Positions 1 to 10,993 of a stretch of 64,000 nucleotides of DNA are shown piece after piece. The stretch spans positions 7,998,001 through 8,062,000 of the forward strand of contig NC_134426.1 of NCBI RefSeq assembly GCF_030867145.1. The letters are read 5' to 3'. Numbering within the stretch: position 1 is the stretch's first letter; every line of letters starts with the position of its first letter. A model generated the notes under the pieces. The model was not told where the DNA came from and did no database searches. It saw only the letters and a list, made by a program, of their open reading frames with translations. The stretch is from Opisthocomus hoazin (Eukaryota; Chordata; Aves; Opisthocomiformes; Opisthocomidae). The position numbers and the translations under genes are program-made.

Positions 1-729
1 TTAGGCTGAAGTTCTTTACTGACTTCAGCTTAAGTTATTGAAACTGCCAGTGTTTGCTTTTTGGGTTAAATAGTGCAGCTTGATACATGTATTCATCACT
101 TAAATATACTCTTTTTTTTTTCCCCTGTATAAAAATGCTAATAGTGACTATTTGAGTAATGTTCATTACAGTTGGAGAGTTCTGTGAGGAACAGGGTGAG
201 GGAAGAGAGGGCTGGTGGTTACACTTTTCATTAGTCTCGGTTATGACAGAAATTTCCACTGCCAAATTACAGCTGTCTTTAAACTGACCTTTACATTTAA
301 GCAATGCAGTGAATCTTGAAAGCATGCTGTCATTGCAGGATTTGTTGCTATATATTCGTCTCAGGTGATTTAAAATAGGGACTCTATATGCTTGTTGGAA
401 AAGAAAGATATATTTTGAAGGCAACTGCTGTGCTTGTCCCTTTGAAGACAGAAAAGTATCATCCATTGGCTTCTCTGAACAGACAGTGGCACGGATTCTC
501 TGAGAAATACGCTTCATAAACGCTTAAGTGTGCCCCAAATGACTGAGCAGTACCTTTTTGAAAACCCAGATTACGGATGGCTTCATAAGCATGTCGTTGT
601 ACAAAACTGCTGAGAGAAAAATAATCAAACCTGAACCTCCAAGTAGAGTAATGGAGGGTGGTGGGCCAAGGCCACACTTAACACGCTATGAACCAAACTG
701 AACTTTGAATATGCCTGTTTGTGTAACAG
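1..729 (+). other. MYH10: MYH10 intron, partial
   Basis: No coding exon was recognised here. The stretch ends in an acceptor AG at 728-729 that abuts the first visible myosin exon, so it is read as the 3' part of a MYH10 intron. Open frames on either strand are short and resemble no family I know. Confidence 0.6.
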
Positions 730-799
730 GAGCTGCTTCAGGAAGAAACCCGCCAGAAACTCAACCTGAGCAGTAGGATTAGGCAGCTGGAAGAGGAGA
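730..799 (+). CDS. MYH10: MYH10 exon, 5' half, split by ERV1
   Basis: Acceptor AG lies at 728-729. The frame reads ELLQEETRQKLNLSS and then RIRQLEEE, and breaks after the first base of the next codon at 799. The rest of the exon continues at 7440 after the provirus. The two parts total 153 nt, or 51 codons, the usual size of this exon. Confidence 0.95.
795..799 (+). repeat. Target site duplication of ERV1, left copy
   Basis: GGAGA lies just before the TG start of the LTR. The same five bases follow the CA end at 7435-7439. A 5-bp duplication is typical of class III (ERV-L-like) and spuma-type integrases. Confidence 0.93.
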
Positions 800-1212
800 T
801 GTTTTGGTTTCGGCTGCCGCCGGCAACAAAAGCGCCACGCGGCCGCCCCTCCCCCCGCCGGCGTGCGGAGGAGAATGGAAAGAAAGAGGCAGAAACTGGT
901 GGGTCGGGATAAGGGCAGTTTAACAGAACAGCAAACAGAGGGAAAACAGGAACAACAACGATACAAATAAGGAGAAAACACAACCACGAACCGTACAACA
1001 GCCGCTCTCCCGAAACCGGACCGGCGCTGCGCCCGCCCAAGCCGCGAGTGCCTTCCCGCCGCACCGCCCCCCCCACCGGAACCCAGCGTGACGTCACATG
1101 GTATGGAATAGCCGGCTCTGTATGGCCAGGTGGGGTCAGCCCCCACCCCCCGGGCTGTGCCCCTTCCTGGAGTCCGGTGAAAATTAACCCTGTTCTGGCC
1201 AAACCCAGGACA
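800..1212 (-). repeat. ERV1 3' LTR
   Basis: 413 bp, starting TGTTTTGG and ending GGACA on the + strand. It matches 7022-7434 almost perfectly. It contains the palindrome TGACGTCA at 1089-1096. No AATAAA is visible in sense orientation, and no clear TATA box. Confidence 0.95.
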
Positions 1213-1706
1213 TTATCCACCCCTTATTCCATACCATCTACGTCATGCCCAGGTCCCCCATTGTCTAGTTGATCACCACCACTTCTCCTGTCTCCAGATA
1301 TCATTCCCTTAGTCTATGGATCAACACTCTAAAGTGTCCGTTGAGTTCATTTAATCCATGACTTCGGGCTCCATCTGTCGTTACGGTCTTCCGTGGCAGG
1401 GGAGGTGATGTGTGGTGATGGGCGGTCACTTGCTGCATCCGGAGCTCACGGCTGATGTATCTGGTGCAGCCCGTGCCCACAGTCTGCAGGAGATGTTGAT
1501 CTTGATGAAGTTGCTGGATGCCAGTTGTTGAAAACCAGGTCCAGTTCCATCATTGCTGTGCTCTGCTAGGTTTTCATCGAGAAAAGTCCATCCTTCTTTA
1601 ATCTGGACGATTCTTACTATGCTACTACTGGTACAAAATATAACAATTATAACAGTGATAACAGACAGTGACAGGGTTATTTAACAATTAACTTTATACA
1701 ATTTAT
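1213..1706 (-). other. ERV1 3' non-coding region with polypurine tract
   Basis: About 490 bp lie between the pol stop codon and the 3' LTR. In sense the last bases before the LTR are purine-rich (GGAATAAGGGGTGGATAA, 1213-1230), a likely plus-strand primer. An env gene would be expected here in a complete retrovirus, but no long frame exists. The same stretch is kept in ERV2, so the lack of env is a family trait and not a local deletion. Confidence 0.75.
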
Positions 1707-4700
1707 TTATGGACTATTCTCGCCCAAAATTAAATCCCCATGAGGTACACATCGGACTTCCCCATCCTTCCGCATTACCCACCAGGTACACCCAGGTCCT
1801 TGAGGAAAAGCAATCCCGCGGACGGGCTTGCCTTTGCCCGAGGCAGGACTAACCCAAACCGTCTTCCCTAACATGTTCCGCATGTGCACTACAGGGACTT
1901 TATCCCCTTCTACGGGGCGCTGAGGTTTTGACTGGGCAGGACCAGCCCGGTTGGTGGACCCTCTGGTGTTAACCAACCAGGTGGCCTTTGCTAAATGGGT
2001 GTCCCAATTTTTGAAAGTCCCACCCCCCATTGCCCTCAAAGTGGTTTTTAGCAGCCCATTGTAACGTTCGATCTTTCCAGAGGCTGGTGCATGGTAGGGG
2101 ATGTGATACACCCACTCAATACCGTGTTCTTTGGCCCAGGTGTCTATGAGGCTGTTGCGAAAATGAGTCCCGTTGTCCGACTCGATTCTTTCGGGAGTGC
2201 CATGTCGCCACAGGACTTGTTTTTCCAGGCCCAGGATGGTATTCCGGGCGGTGGCATGGGGCACAGGGTAGGTTTCCAGCCATCCGGTGGTGGCCTCCAC
2301 CATTGTGAGCACATAGCGCTTGCCTTGGCGGGTTTGTGGCAGTGTGATGTAGTCAATCTGCCAAGCCTCCCCGTATTTATATTTTAGCCATCGTCCTCCA
2401 TACCACTGAGGCTTTACCCGCTTGGCTTGCTTGATTGCAGCACATGTTTCACATTCATGGATAACCTGTGCAATAGTGTCCATGGTCAAGTCCACCCCTC
2501 GGTCACGAGCCCATCTGTATGTCGCGTCTCTTCCTTGGTGGCCCGAGGTGTCATGGGCCCACCGAGCTATAAAGAGTTCACCCTTATGTTGCCAGTCCAG
2601 ATCCACCTGAGCCACTTCAATCTTAGCAGCCTGATCTACCTGGTGGTTGTTTTGATGTTCTTCAGTGGCCCGACTCTTAGGGACGTGGGCGTCCACGTGA
2701 CGGACTTTTACAGCCAACTGCTCCAGACGGGCAGCAATATCTTGCCACAATGGGGCAGCCCAGATAGGTTTGCCTCTGCGCTGCCAGTTGTTCTTCTTCC
2801 ATTGCTGCAGCCACCCCCACAAGGCATTGGCCACCATCCAAGAGTCGGTGTAAAGATAGAGCACTGGCCACTTCTCTCGACTGGCAATGTCTAAAGCCAG
2901 CTGGATGGCTTTCACCTCTGCAAACTGGCTGGACTCACCTTCTCCCTCGGCAGTTTCCGCGACTTGTCGTGTAGGGCTCCATACAGCAGCCTTCCACCTC
3001 CGCTGCTTCCCCACAATGCGACAGGACCCATCCGTGAACAGGGCATACTGTTTCTTATCTTCTGGCAGCTGGTTATACAGTGGGGCCTCTTCAGCACGTG
3101 TCACCTCCTCCTCTGGCGATGCTCCAAAATCTTTGCCTTCTGGCCAGTCCATGATGACCTCCAGAATTCCTGGGCGACTGGGGTTTCCCATTCGGGCGCG
3201 CTGGGTGATCAGATCGACCCACTTACTCCACGTAGCATCGGTGGCATGATGCGTAGAAGGGACCCTCTCTTTGAACATCCAGCCCAGGACCGGCAATCGT
3301 GGAGCTAGGAGGAGCTGTGCTTCAGTGCCGACCACTTCTGAAGCAGCTCGAACGCCTTCATATGCTGCCAGAATCTCTTTTTCAGTGGGAGTATAGCGGG
3401 CCTCAGATCCTTTGTATCCCCGGCTCCAGAACCCCAGGGGTCGACCTCGAGTCTCCCCTGGTGCTTTCTGCCAGAGACTCCAGGTTGTGCCATTCTCCCC
3501 GGCTGCGGTGTAGAGCACGTTTTTGACATCTTGCCCTGACCGGACTGGACCAAGGGCTACGGCATGAACTATCTCCCGTTTAATTTGTTCAAATGCCTGT
3601 CGTTGCTCAGGGCCCCATTCAAAATCATTCTTCTTCCGGGTCACGTGGTACAGAGGACTCACGATCTGGCTGTAATTTGGGATGTGCATCCTCCAAAAAC
3701 CCACAACACCCAGGAAGGCCTGTGCTTCCTTTTCGCTGGTTGGTGGAGACATAGCTGCTATTTTGTTGATGACATCCATTGGGATTTGACGGCGCCCATC
3801 CTGCCATTTTATTCCCAAAAACTGGATCTCTTGCGCAGGTCCCTTGACTTTACTTCGCTTAATGGCGAAACCGGCTTTCAGAAGGATCTGAACTATTTTC
3901 TCCCCTTTCTCAAAAACCTCCTCTGCTGTGTCGCCCCATATAATGATGTCATCGATGTACTGCAGATGTTCTGGGGCTTCACCCTTTTCCAGTGCAGTCT
4001 GGATTAGTCCATGGCAAATGTTGGGACTGTGTTTCCACCCCTGGGGCAGTCGATTCCAGGTGTACTGGATGCCCCTCCAGGTGAAAGCAAACTGTGGCCT
4101 GCACTCTGCTGCCAAAGGGATGGAGAAGAATGCATTAGCGATGTCAATTGTAGCGTACCACTTGGCTGCCTTTGACTCCAGCTGATATTGAAGTTCTAGC
4201 ATGTCTGGCACGGCAGCACTCAGCGGTGGTGTGACTTCATTCAGGCCACGGTAGTCTATTGTCAGTCTCCACTCTCCAGTAGATTTTCTCACTGGCCATA
4301 TGGGACTATTAAAGGGTGAGCGAGTTTTGCTGATCACTCCTTGACTCTCCAGCTGGCGGATCAGCTGATGAATGGGGAGAAGGGAGTCTCGGTTGGTACG
4401 ATACTGTCGCCGGTGCACCGTTGTGGTTGCGATGGGTACCTGTTGTTCTTCAACCCTCAGCAACCCCACAACGGAAGGATCCTCCGAGAGACCAGGCAAA
4501 ATGGACAGCTGTTTAATTTCTTCCGTCTCCACAGCAGCTATGCCAAAAGCCCACCGATACCCCCTTGGGTCCTTGAAATACCCTCTCCTAAGATAGTCTA
4601 TCCCAAGGATGCACGGAGCCTCGGGGCCAGTTACAATGGGGTGCTTCTGCCAGTCCTGCCCAGTGAGGCTCACTTCAGCCTCCAGTAGACTCAGCTCTTG

Positions 4701-4892
4701 GGACCCCCCTGTCACTCCCGAAATGCAAATGGGCTATGACCCTTTGAACTCTGATGGCATTAAAGTACACTGTGCACCAGTGTCCACTAGAGCTTTATAC
4801 TCTTGTGGATCTGACGTGCCAGGCCACCGACTCCACACTGTCCAATAAACGCAGTTGTCCCTTTCCTCCACCTGGCTGGAGGCAGAGCCCCT
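1707..4892 (-). pseudogene. pol: ERV1 pol (protease, RT, RNase H, integrase), one stop in protease
   Basis: The frame continues directly from gag past its UAG (4893-4895). In order it holds the aspartic protease, reverse transcriptase with a YIDD catalytic box, an RNase H with FTDGS and TDSWM motifs, an integrase zinc finger (HHCC), the DDE catalytic core (QIDY, SDNGTH, KIERYN) and a C-terminal domain. From 4715 down to 1707 it is open for 1002 codons. A TAG at 4736-4734 replaces the glutamate codon found at the same place in ERV2 and cuts off the protease. The enzymes would copy the RNA genome and insert it in the host chromosome. Without env the element could only spread within the cell or with help. 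Base differences from ERV2 pol are few. Confidence 0.93.
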
Positions 4893-4895
4893 CTA
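4893..4895 (-). promoter_or_regulatory. gag-pol UAG, possible readthrough site in ERV1
   Basis: The gag stop TAG is followed in the same frame by pol without a frameshift. The following context is AGG GGC. Both proviruses share this layout, which is the arrangement used for stop-codon suppression in gammaretroviruses. Readthrough itself is inferred. Confidence 0.7.
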
Positions 4896-6892
4896 ATCCT
4901 CGTCAGAGAAATTGCTGCTCACCTGCTGTAAGAATGACTTGGAGGTCCCCTCCAGAGGATCGGAATCAAGGTCAAACTGTCTACCTGGTCTGGAGAGCTG
5001 GCTTTTGGAAACTGGAGCGGCATTTTTCCTAACAGAGTCCCCTTTTGTGATTGTTTTACCTCGCAACTCACGTACTCGTGCCTCTAGACTTGAGGTGGGT
5101 TTTCCATCCCACTTCCTCATGTCCTCTCCGTGGTCACGCAGGTAAAACCACAGGGTGCCTTGGGGTGTATAGCCTCTGTATTCCCTCTCCTGAGCAGGGA
5201 AACGCTTGCCCCTAATAGCTGAGACACTGGCCCGTACAGGTGGCGAGTAGGACATGTTCTCTTTGATTTGCCGCACCTCCCGGGCCAGTTTCTCCACAGC
5301 TGAGACAAGGGAGGAAGAGAGACTTTCCTCATATTGGCGGAGTCTGACAGCCACCTCGTCCACTGTTGGTACGTCTTTACCTTTCCAGTTTACAACTGCC
5401 AGTGAGTTGGCATATGAGGAGGGTGCGCTCCGCACAAACTTCCTCCACATGGATTGTGAGCACTGGAGTTCATCTGGGTCTGTAGGTACCTGCTCATCGT
5501 CTGTGTCACAGTAAACCAGCTCCCGCACAGCCAATTCCCTCAAGTACTGAATACCCCTTTCCATATTGGTCCACTTGCCAGGATAGCATACAAAATCGTC
5601 ACTGAAGGGGTATCTCTCCCTCACCCCTGAGAGAAGTCTCCTCCAGAGGCTGAGGACTTGTTCCTTTTTCCCAATGGCCTTGTCAATGCCCCCATCCCTG
5701 GCCAGGGATCCCAGCTGCTTGGCTTCCTTGCCCTCTAACTCCAAGCTGCTGGCCCCGTTATCCCAGCACCGCAGCAGCCAGGTGGCAATGTGCTCACCTG
5801 GGTGGCGGCTGAAATCTTTCCGCATGTCTCGCAGCTCGCCCAGGGACAGGGACCGGGTGATGATCTCTGTCTTTATCTCCCGTGATGACCCTGGCTCATC
5901 ATCATCCCTCCCGGAGCGATCTGCTCTCTTTGCGTCTTTCTTTAGTTTTACAGGGGCGACTGCTACCTGCACAGGTTGGTCATTGGGCTCAGTCACTGTG
6001 CCTGTGGCTGGAGCTGGGGCTGGAGCAGCTGCTGTGTCCGCTGGGGAAATCGAGGCAGACCCTGCAGCTGTGGCTGCAGCAGCCGTGGTGCCAGTCGGGG
6101 GGGCTGGGACTGCCTGCTGGGCTGGAGGGGCTGCAGGGCCGGCTGGGGAGGCAGCGCCAGCTGCAGTGCCTGCCGCTTCATTTCCCCCCCTTTCCCTCTT
6201 AAGGCACTGAACAGTGTTGAACAGGGCTCGGTAGGCGTGGGCCAGACCCCAGCACGTTGCGGTGATCTGTGTCTCTCTGGAGTTCCCAGGGTGGCAGCAC
6301 ACTTTTTGCAGATACTTTACTAGTTTGTCCGGATCCTGTACTTCCTCAGGTGTGAGTTTAAAAAACACCGGAGGTGCCCACTGCCCTAGGTACTTGCCCA
6401 TGCTGTCCCACACACCCAGCCACTCACAGCTATCCAGCCCCGGGGCAGGTCTCTGCACGATGTTCTTAACGACTTGCTTAGCCCTAAAAAAAACCAAAAC
6501 CCGTTCAGGAGGCATAACAAAAGGAGAGTGCTGCCCTGAGCCTCCCACGGGTACTCGAAATTATCAAAAGCCGTTAGAACTGGCCTGAAGGAGAGAGGGG
6601 GGGCGAAAGAGTGGGGGAAGGTATCCCCTTCGGTTTTCCCCACAGACTGGGTTTGATTATTCACAAATTCTAAGACATAGGATCCGAGGTACGGGAATGA
6701 CCGCAGAGCCGCATGCAAATACAAGACTAATTTCATGCACAGTGATGTTATCATATCATAAGTCGATATCGTAAGGTAGAGCAAAATCATCATCCTGATC
6801 TTTTTCCCAGCGATGATGAACAGCATGGCAGTAAACACACACAGCAAGTAAGAATTTACGTAGCACAGATATTTGATCAAAGTCAGAAACAT
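4893..6892 (-). pseudogene. gag: ERV1 gag, frameshifted near the N-terminus
   Basis: The structural polyprotein. The N-terminal part (6892 to about 6500) starts MFLTLIK and is strongly hydrophobic, with two or three possible membrane segments. A run of eight As at 6486-6493 sits in a segment one base shorter than ERV2, so the downstream part is in another frame. From there to 4893 the frame has an Ala/Pro-rich linker, a capsid-like region (for example RDMRKDFSRHPGEHIATWLL) and a charged C-terminus ending SDED before UAG. No CCHC zinc knuckle is visible. Its product would form the intracellular particle. The hydrophobic start replaces the usual myristoylated matrix and is unusual. Confidence 0.85.
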
Positions 6893-6996
6893 TTTTACCG
6901 GCGACTTTAACTAGCACAGTAAATGCGTATAATAAATTTTAACAAAATCTATGAAAGCAGTTTTAACACCCGCTGCTCAGCCCTGCCGTTATCCCC

Positions 6997-7015
6997 GCTC
7001 CACGTCTGGGCGCCA
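6997..7015 (-). other. ERV1 primer binding site, tRNA-Lys type with a mismatch
   Basis: In sense it reads TGGCGCCCAGACGTGGAGC, 6 nt inside the 5' LTR. ERV2 has the clean version TGGCGCCCAACGTGGGGC, complementary to the 3' end of tRNA-Lys(1,2). The ERV1 site carries an extra G and further changes. Confidence 0.8.
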
Positions 7016-7021
7016 ATTAAA

Positions 7022-7434
7022 TGTTTTGGTTTCGGCTGCCGCCGGCAACAAAAGCGCCACGCGGCCGCCCCTCCCCCCGCCGGCGTGCGGAGGAGAATGG
7101 AAAGAAAGAGGCAGAAACTGGTGGGTCGGGATAAGGGCAGTTTAACAGAACAGCAAACAGAGGGAAAACAGGAACAACAACGATACAAATAAGGAGAAAA
7201 CGCAACCACGAACCGTACAACAGCCGCTCTCCCGAAACCGGACCGGCGCTGCGCCCGCCCAAGTCGCGAGTGCCTTCCCGCCGCACCGCCCCCCCCACCG
7301 GAACCCAGCGTGACGTCACATGGTATGGAATACCCGGCTCTGTATGGCCAGGTGGGGTCAGCCCCCACCCCCCGGGCTGTGCCCCTTCCTGGAGTCCGGT
7401 GAAAATTAACCCTGTTCTGGCCAAAACCAGGACA
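7022..7434 (-). repeat. ERV1 5' LTR
   Basis: 413 bp with TG and CA ends, same length as the 3' LTR. It contains TGACGTCA at 7311-7318 and very GC-rich stretches. In sense it would drive transcription away from MYH10, towards lower coordinates. Confidence 0.95.
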
Positions 7435-7439
7435 GGAGA
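7435..7439 (+). repeat. Target site duplication of ERV1, right copy
   Basis: GGAGA follows the CA end of the LTR and matches 795-799. Confidence 0.93.
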
Positions 7440-7522
7440 AGAACAACCTGCAAGAGCAGCAGGAAGAGGAAGAGGAGGCCAGAAAGAATCTGGAGAAACA
7501 GATGCTTGCCTTACAATCACAG
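7440..7522 (+). CDS. MYH10: MYH10 exon, 3' half after ERV1
   Basis: Continues the codon broken at 799 and reads [20 protein letters not shown] and then QMLALQSQ. It ends at a consensus donor, CAG/gtaagc. Confidence 0.95.
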
Positions 7523-7857
7523 GTAAGCTGTTGTACATGGCAAGACTTCTGTAAGGGCTGCACGTTCCAGGTGAGATGAATTGGTGTCCTAAACCTCTTG
7601 GAAAAATGTCATGTAACTTGCACGTATGCTCGACCACACTTTGGAATAAAATTTTCCATGGACTTTCTCAATTGCCATAGTGACCAGTACAACTAACTGC
7701 AGTGGACAGGACTTTCCCCTACTTGGAATCCTGTTAGCTCATAATTTTTGTGTTACTCTAGCTAGCAATAACACCTAGTTTTGTATTTTTGACTTGTTGC
7801 CTTTCTTTCCTTTTCATGATGTACCAAGGAACATTATTTTCTTTTATTTAATTTCAG

Positions 7858-8106
7858 TTGGCTGATGCTAAGAAAAAGGTAGATGATGACTTGGGAACCA
7901 TTGAAGGCTTGGAGGAAAACAAAAAGAAATTACTGAAGGAAGCGGAGTCCTTAAGCCAACGCCTAGAGGAGAAGGCAATGGCTTATGACAAACTGGAAAA
8001 GACAAAGAATCGCCTGCAGCAAGAGCTGGATTACGTGGTGGTAGACCTAGATCATCAGCGCCAGATTGTTTATAGCCTGAAGAAAAAGCAGAAGAAGTTT
8101 GATCAG
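7858..8106 (+). CDS. MYH10: MYH10 rod exon (83 codons)
   Basis: Acceptor tttcag, donor CAG/gtagtc, phase 0 on both sides. It starts [14 protein letters not shown] and ends KKQKKFDQ. Several replacements (for example [10 protein letters not shown] and YSLKKKQ) depart from the conserved family sequence. Confidence 0.95.
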
Positions 8107-8585
8107 GTAGTCTAGTTTCCTGTCATCTTGCTGATTTCTATGATTTTTAAATGGCATCTTGTTTGTGTTGATTGATAAATCTTTTGGGAGCAGCTTGGCC
8201 TTTGTTAGGAGTAACTTGTTGCTTCTAATTTCAGTGAGCTAAATGCCATCTTGGAGTCTTGTTAGATCAAGTAATAAGCTCTTTATATACAAAAAAGAAA
8301 TTCTATTGGAACAAAAACTTCAGACTATTATTGTAATCCCTCAGGATAGACTAAGAAAGGGTGCGAAGACTGAACGATGGAAATAATAGGAAAATTATTT
8401 CATCTTGATTAGTAGCTTGCTTTCCTCACCTCATTCCAGAGTAGCTGTAGCTGTTTTCTTACTAGCCTTTGGATCAAGACTGAGAGACTAGACAGCTTCT
8501 GAATGCCAGTTAAACTCAGAGCATTAACCACTTCAGTGACTAAAACACCTCTGAGGCAGGAAGGATCTGATTATAGAACTGATGA

Positions 8586-8855
<270 letters not shown>

Positions 8856-9313
8856 TGAACTGCACAGGGAACAACACAGGAAAATTCCCTGGTTGGAGAA
8901 GTGTTTTTGACGCAAATATGGAACGTTTTGAGGCTGATTTGTAACCCAAAATTCTGGAGGAATTAATGCTCAGAACAAGAGGGTGGTCTCTAATAAGATG
9001 AGGTCTGTTCAAAAGATGTGAAGACTTGGAGAGCAGCAGTTGCTGGCCAAATGCCTAATGGCACTTGTGCTGGATTTAAGAGCTTGTCTTACTACTACTA
9101 CTTTTTCTCTGTGAATATTGCACAGCTCATCTCTCCATTCATCTGCACGGATGTTTGTTTGGTTCTCTAATCTGTATCTTAGAGATGCTGCTCTCCCTGT
9201 TCTGATTGTCCAGTTTGGAGCATCACAAAGTGTGGTGTACTGAGTTCATATAATGTCTACTTTTGCTGTTAACTGCTGATTTTGAGAGGGTCTGATTAAT
9301 GTTTGTGGCTTAG

Positions 9314-9562
<249 letters not shown>

Positions 9563-10831
9563 TGATGATCTTTTGACAAAGCTCTATGGCTTTGAGAACT
9601 TGCTACCAGGAAAATAAAACTCTATGCTTAAAGATCCCATCCTATAGAAGTCCCAAGCACGGATCTTTACCAACAAGACAATAGGTCTTGTTGTGGATTA
9701 GCCACTGTTCATGTTAGTCTGCCAGTGATGGTCCTCCAATTCAACTGTACCTTGCCTCAAAAGCACTCAACATGCAACTAGATTTGGCTGTTGCTGCATG
9801 GGTGTCCTTCAAGCCCGTCCTGTTTGGTGTACAGCAACAAATCCATGGATGCCGACATAGACTGAAAGACTGTAATTAAGTGAACAGTTTCTTAAATGAA
9901 AAACGTAGCAAAGATTCCAGATTTGCCAGACTTGAGTCTCTTCAGATCTGCCTTATGATACTAGAATTCTAAAGAAATGCCTTTAAAATTTCATGCTTGT
10001 AGGAGAAGATAGATCTAAATTAACATTTCTAAAGCTTTAAGGAAAAAGCACCGAATATTTCAAGATTTATCACAAGAAAACAAAAACTTACTGAGAATCA
10101 CCTGTATAGAAATCTCCTAGAAATAAATAAAAGCATTGACCTGGAAGGCTTTTGATGTTCCCTGCAATGCTGAATTGCTATTGTCTTGCACTGGACAAGA
10201 GCTCCTGACCTGGCATGAGGAGGGAGGCTTGATTCAAAAGAAACATATTCCTTCATATTGGTAACCTGTGGCACTTCTGGCTCACTTTTATTGTTGTATG
10301 AGTTCATCTTAGTTCTTGTTCGTTGCTTTCTTAGATACTTTGCTTCTCAGTTCTCTTTTGAAAAAAAGAAAAGTTGTTGGTGTATACATTCTAGTAGCAC
10401 ATCTGTTTCAAAGAGAATTATTTCTTTTTTTTTTTTCTTGAGAATGTGTGGTGATTCTATGTCGTATTTTCCTCTTAGTGGTTCGATCAGAATTAGCAAC
10501 GTCTGCCCCCAAGTCATACCTAAATGTAGACAGATGTACTGGGCCAGAAGCTGATCATGAAGTAGCTGAACAGATGAAATGGAAATGCTTCAGACGCTGA
10601 GCTCTTTTCTTTATTTTCCTTTTGTCAGTTCAGAGATCTCTGCTTCCAGTTTGTGGATTTTTTTGCCGTCTGCAGTGTCTTCCCATGTAGCTTGAGTTCT
10701 GTAGGCTCTTTGAATCGAGTAATGCTAATTCTGATCTGCAAAGGCCTTTCGGATTCATCAGCCATTTTGTTAGGATTTTGTGTTTGCTCTGTTCCTGGAG
10801 CTTGAGCCTGTTAAATCCCTTGATTTCACAG

Positions 10832-10993
10832 GTGCGAGAGCTGGAGGCAGAACTGGAAGATGAGTGCAAACAGAGGGCTCTTGCTGTGGCAGCCAAGAAG
10901 GAAATGGAGATGGATACGAAAGACCTGGAAGGTCAGATAGAAGCTGCAAACAAGGCTCGAGGTGAAGCAATCAAACAGCTACGTAAGCTCCAG
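10832..10993 (+). CDS. MYH10: MYH10 rod exon (54 codons)
   Basis: Acceptor cacag, donor CAG/gtaggc, phase 0. It starts [19 protein letters not shown] and ends [10 protein letters not shown]. An arginine of the family is cysteine here (EDECKQ). Confidence 0.95.

Larger units (their letters stand above)
800..7434 (-). mobile_element. ERV1: full-length env-less endogenous retrovirus, antisense to MYH10
   Basis: A 6.6-kb provirus in - orientation with two 413-bp LTRs that begin TG and end CA, flanked by a 5-bp target duplication. In sense order it has the 5' LTR (7022-7434), a tRNA-Lys type primer site, a gag with a hydrophobic N-terminus, an in-frame UAG, pol (protease, reverse transcriptase, RNase H, integrase), about 490 bp of non-coding DNA, a polypurine tract and the 3' LTR. 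No env frame is present. I saw about four differences between the two LTRs, so the insertion is fairly recent. Two lesions are visible: a one-base deletion in gag near 6486-6499 and a stop codon in the protease region at 4734-4736. The 5-bp duplication and the lack of env suggest a class III avian ERV; that class is an inference. Confidence 0.96.

Noticed and set aside
800..1212. Open frames of 70-200 codons inside the ERV1 and ERV2 LTRs
   Set aside because: They recur in each LTR because the LTR is GC-rich; they are not separate genes.
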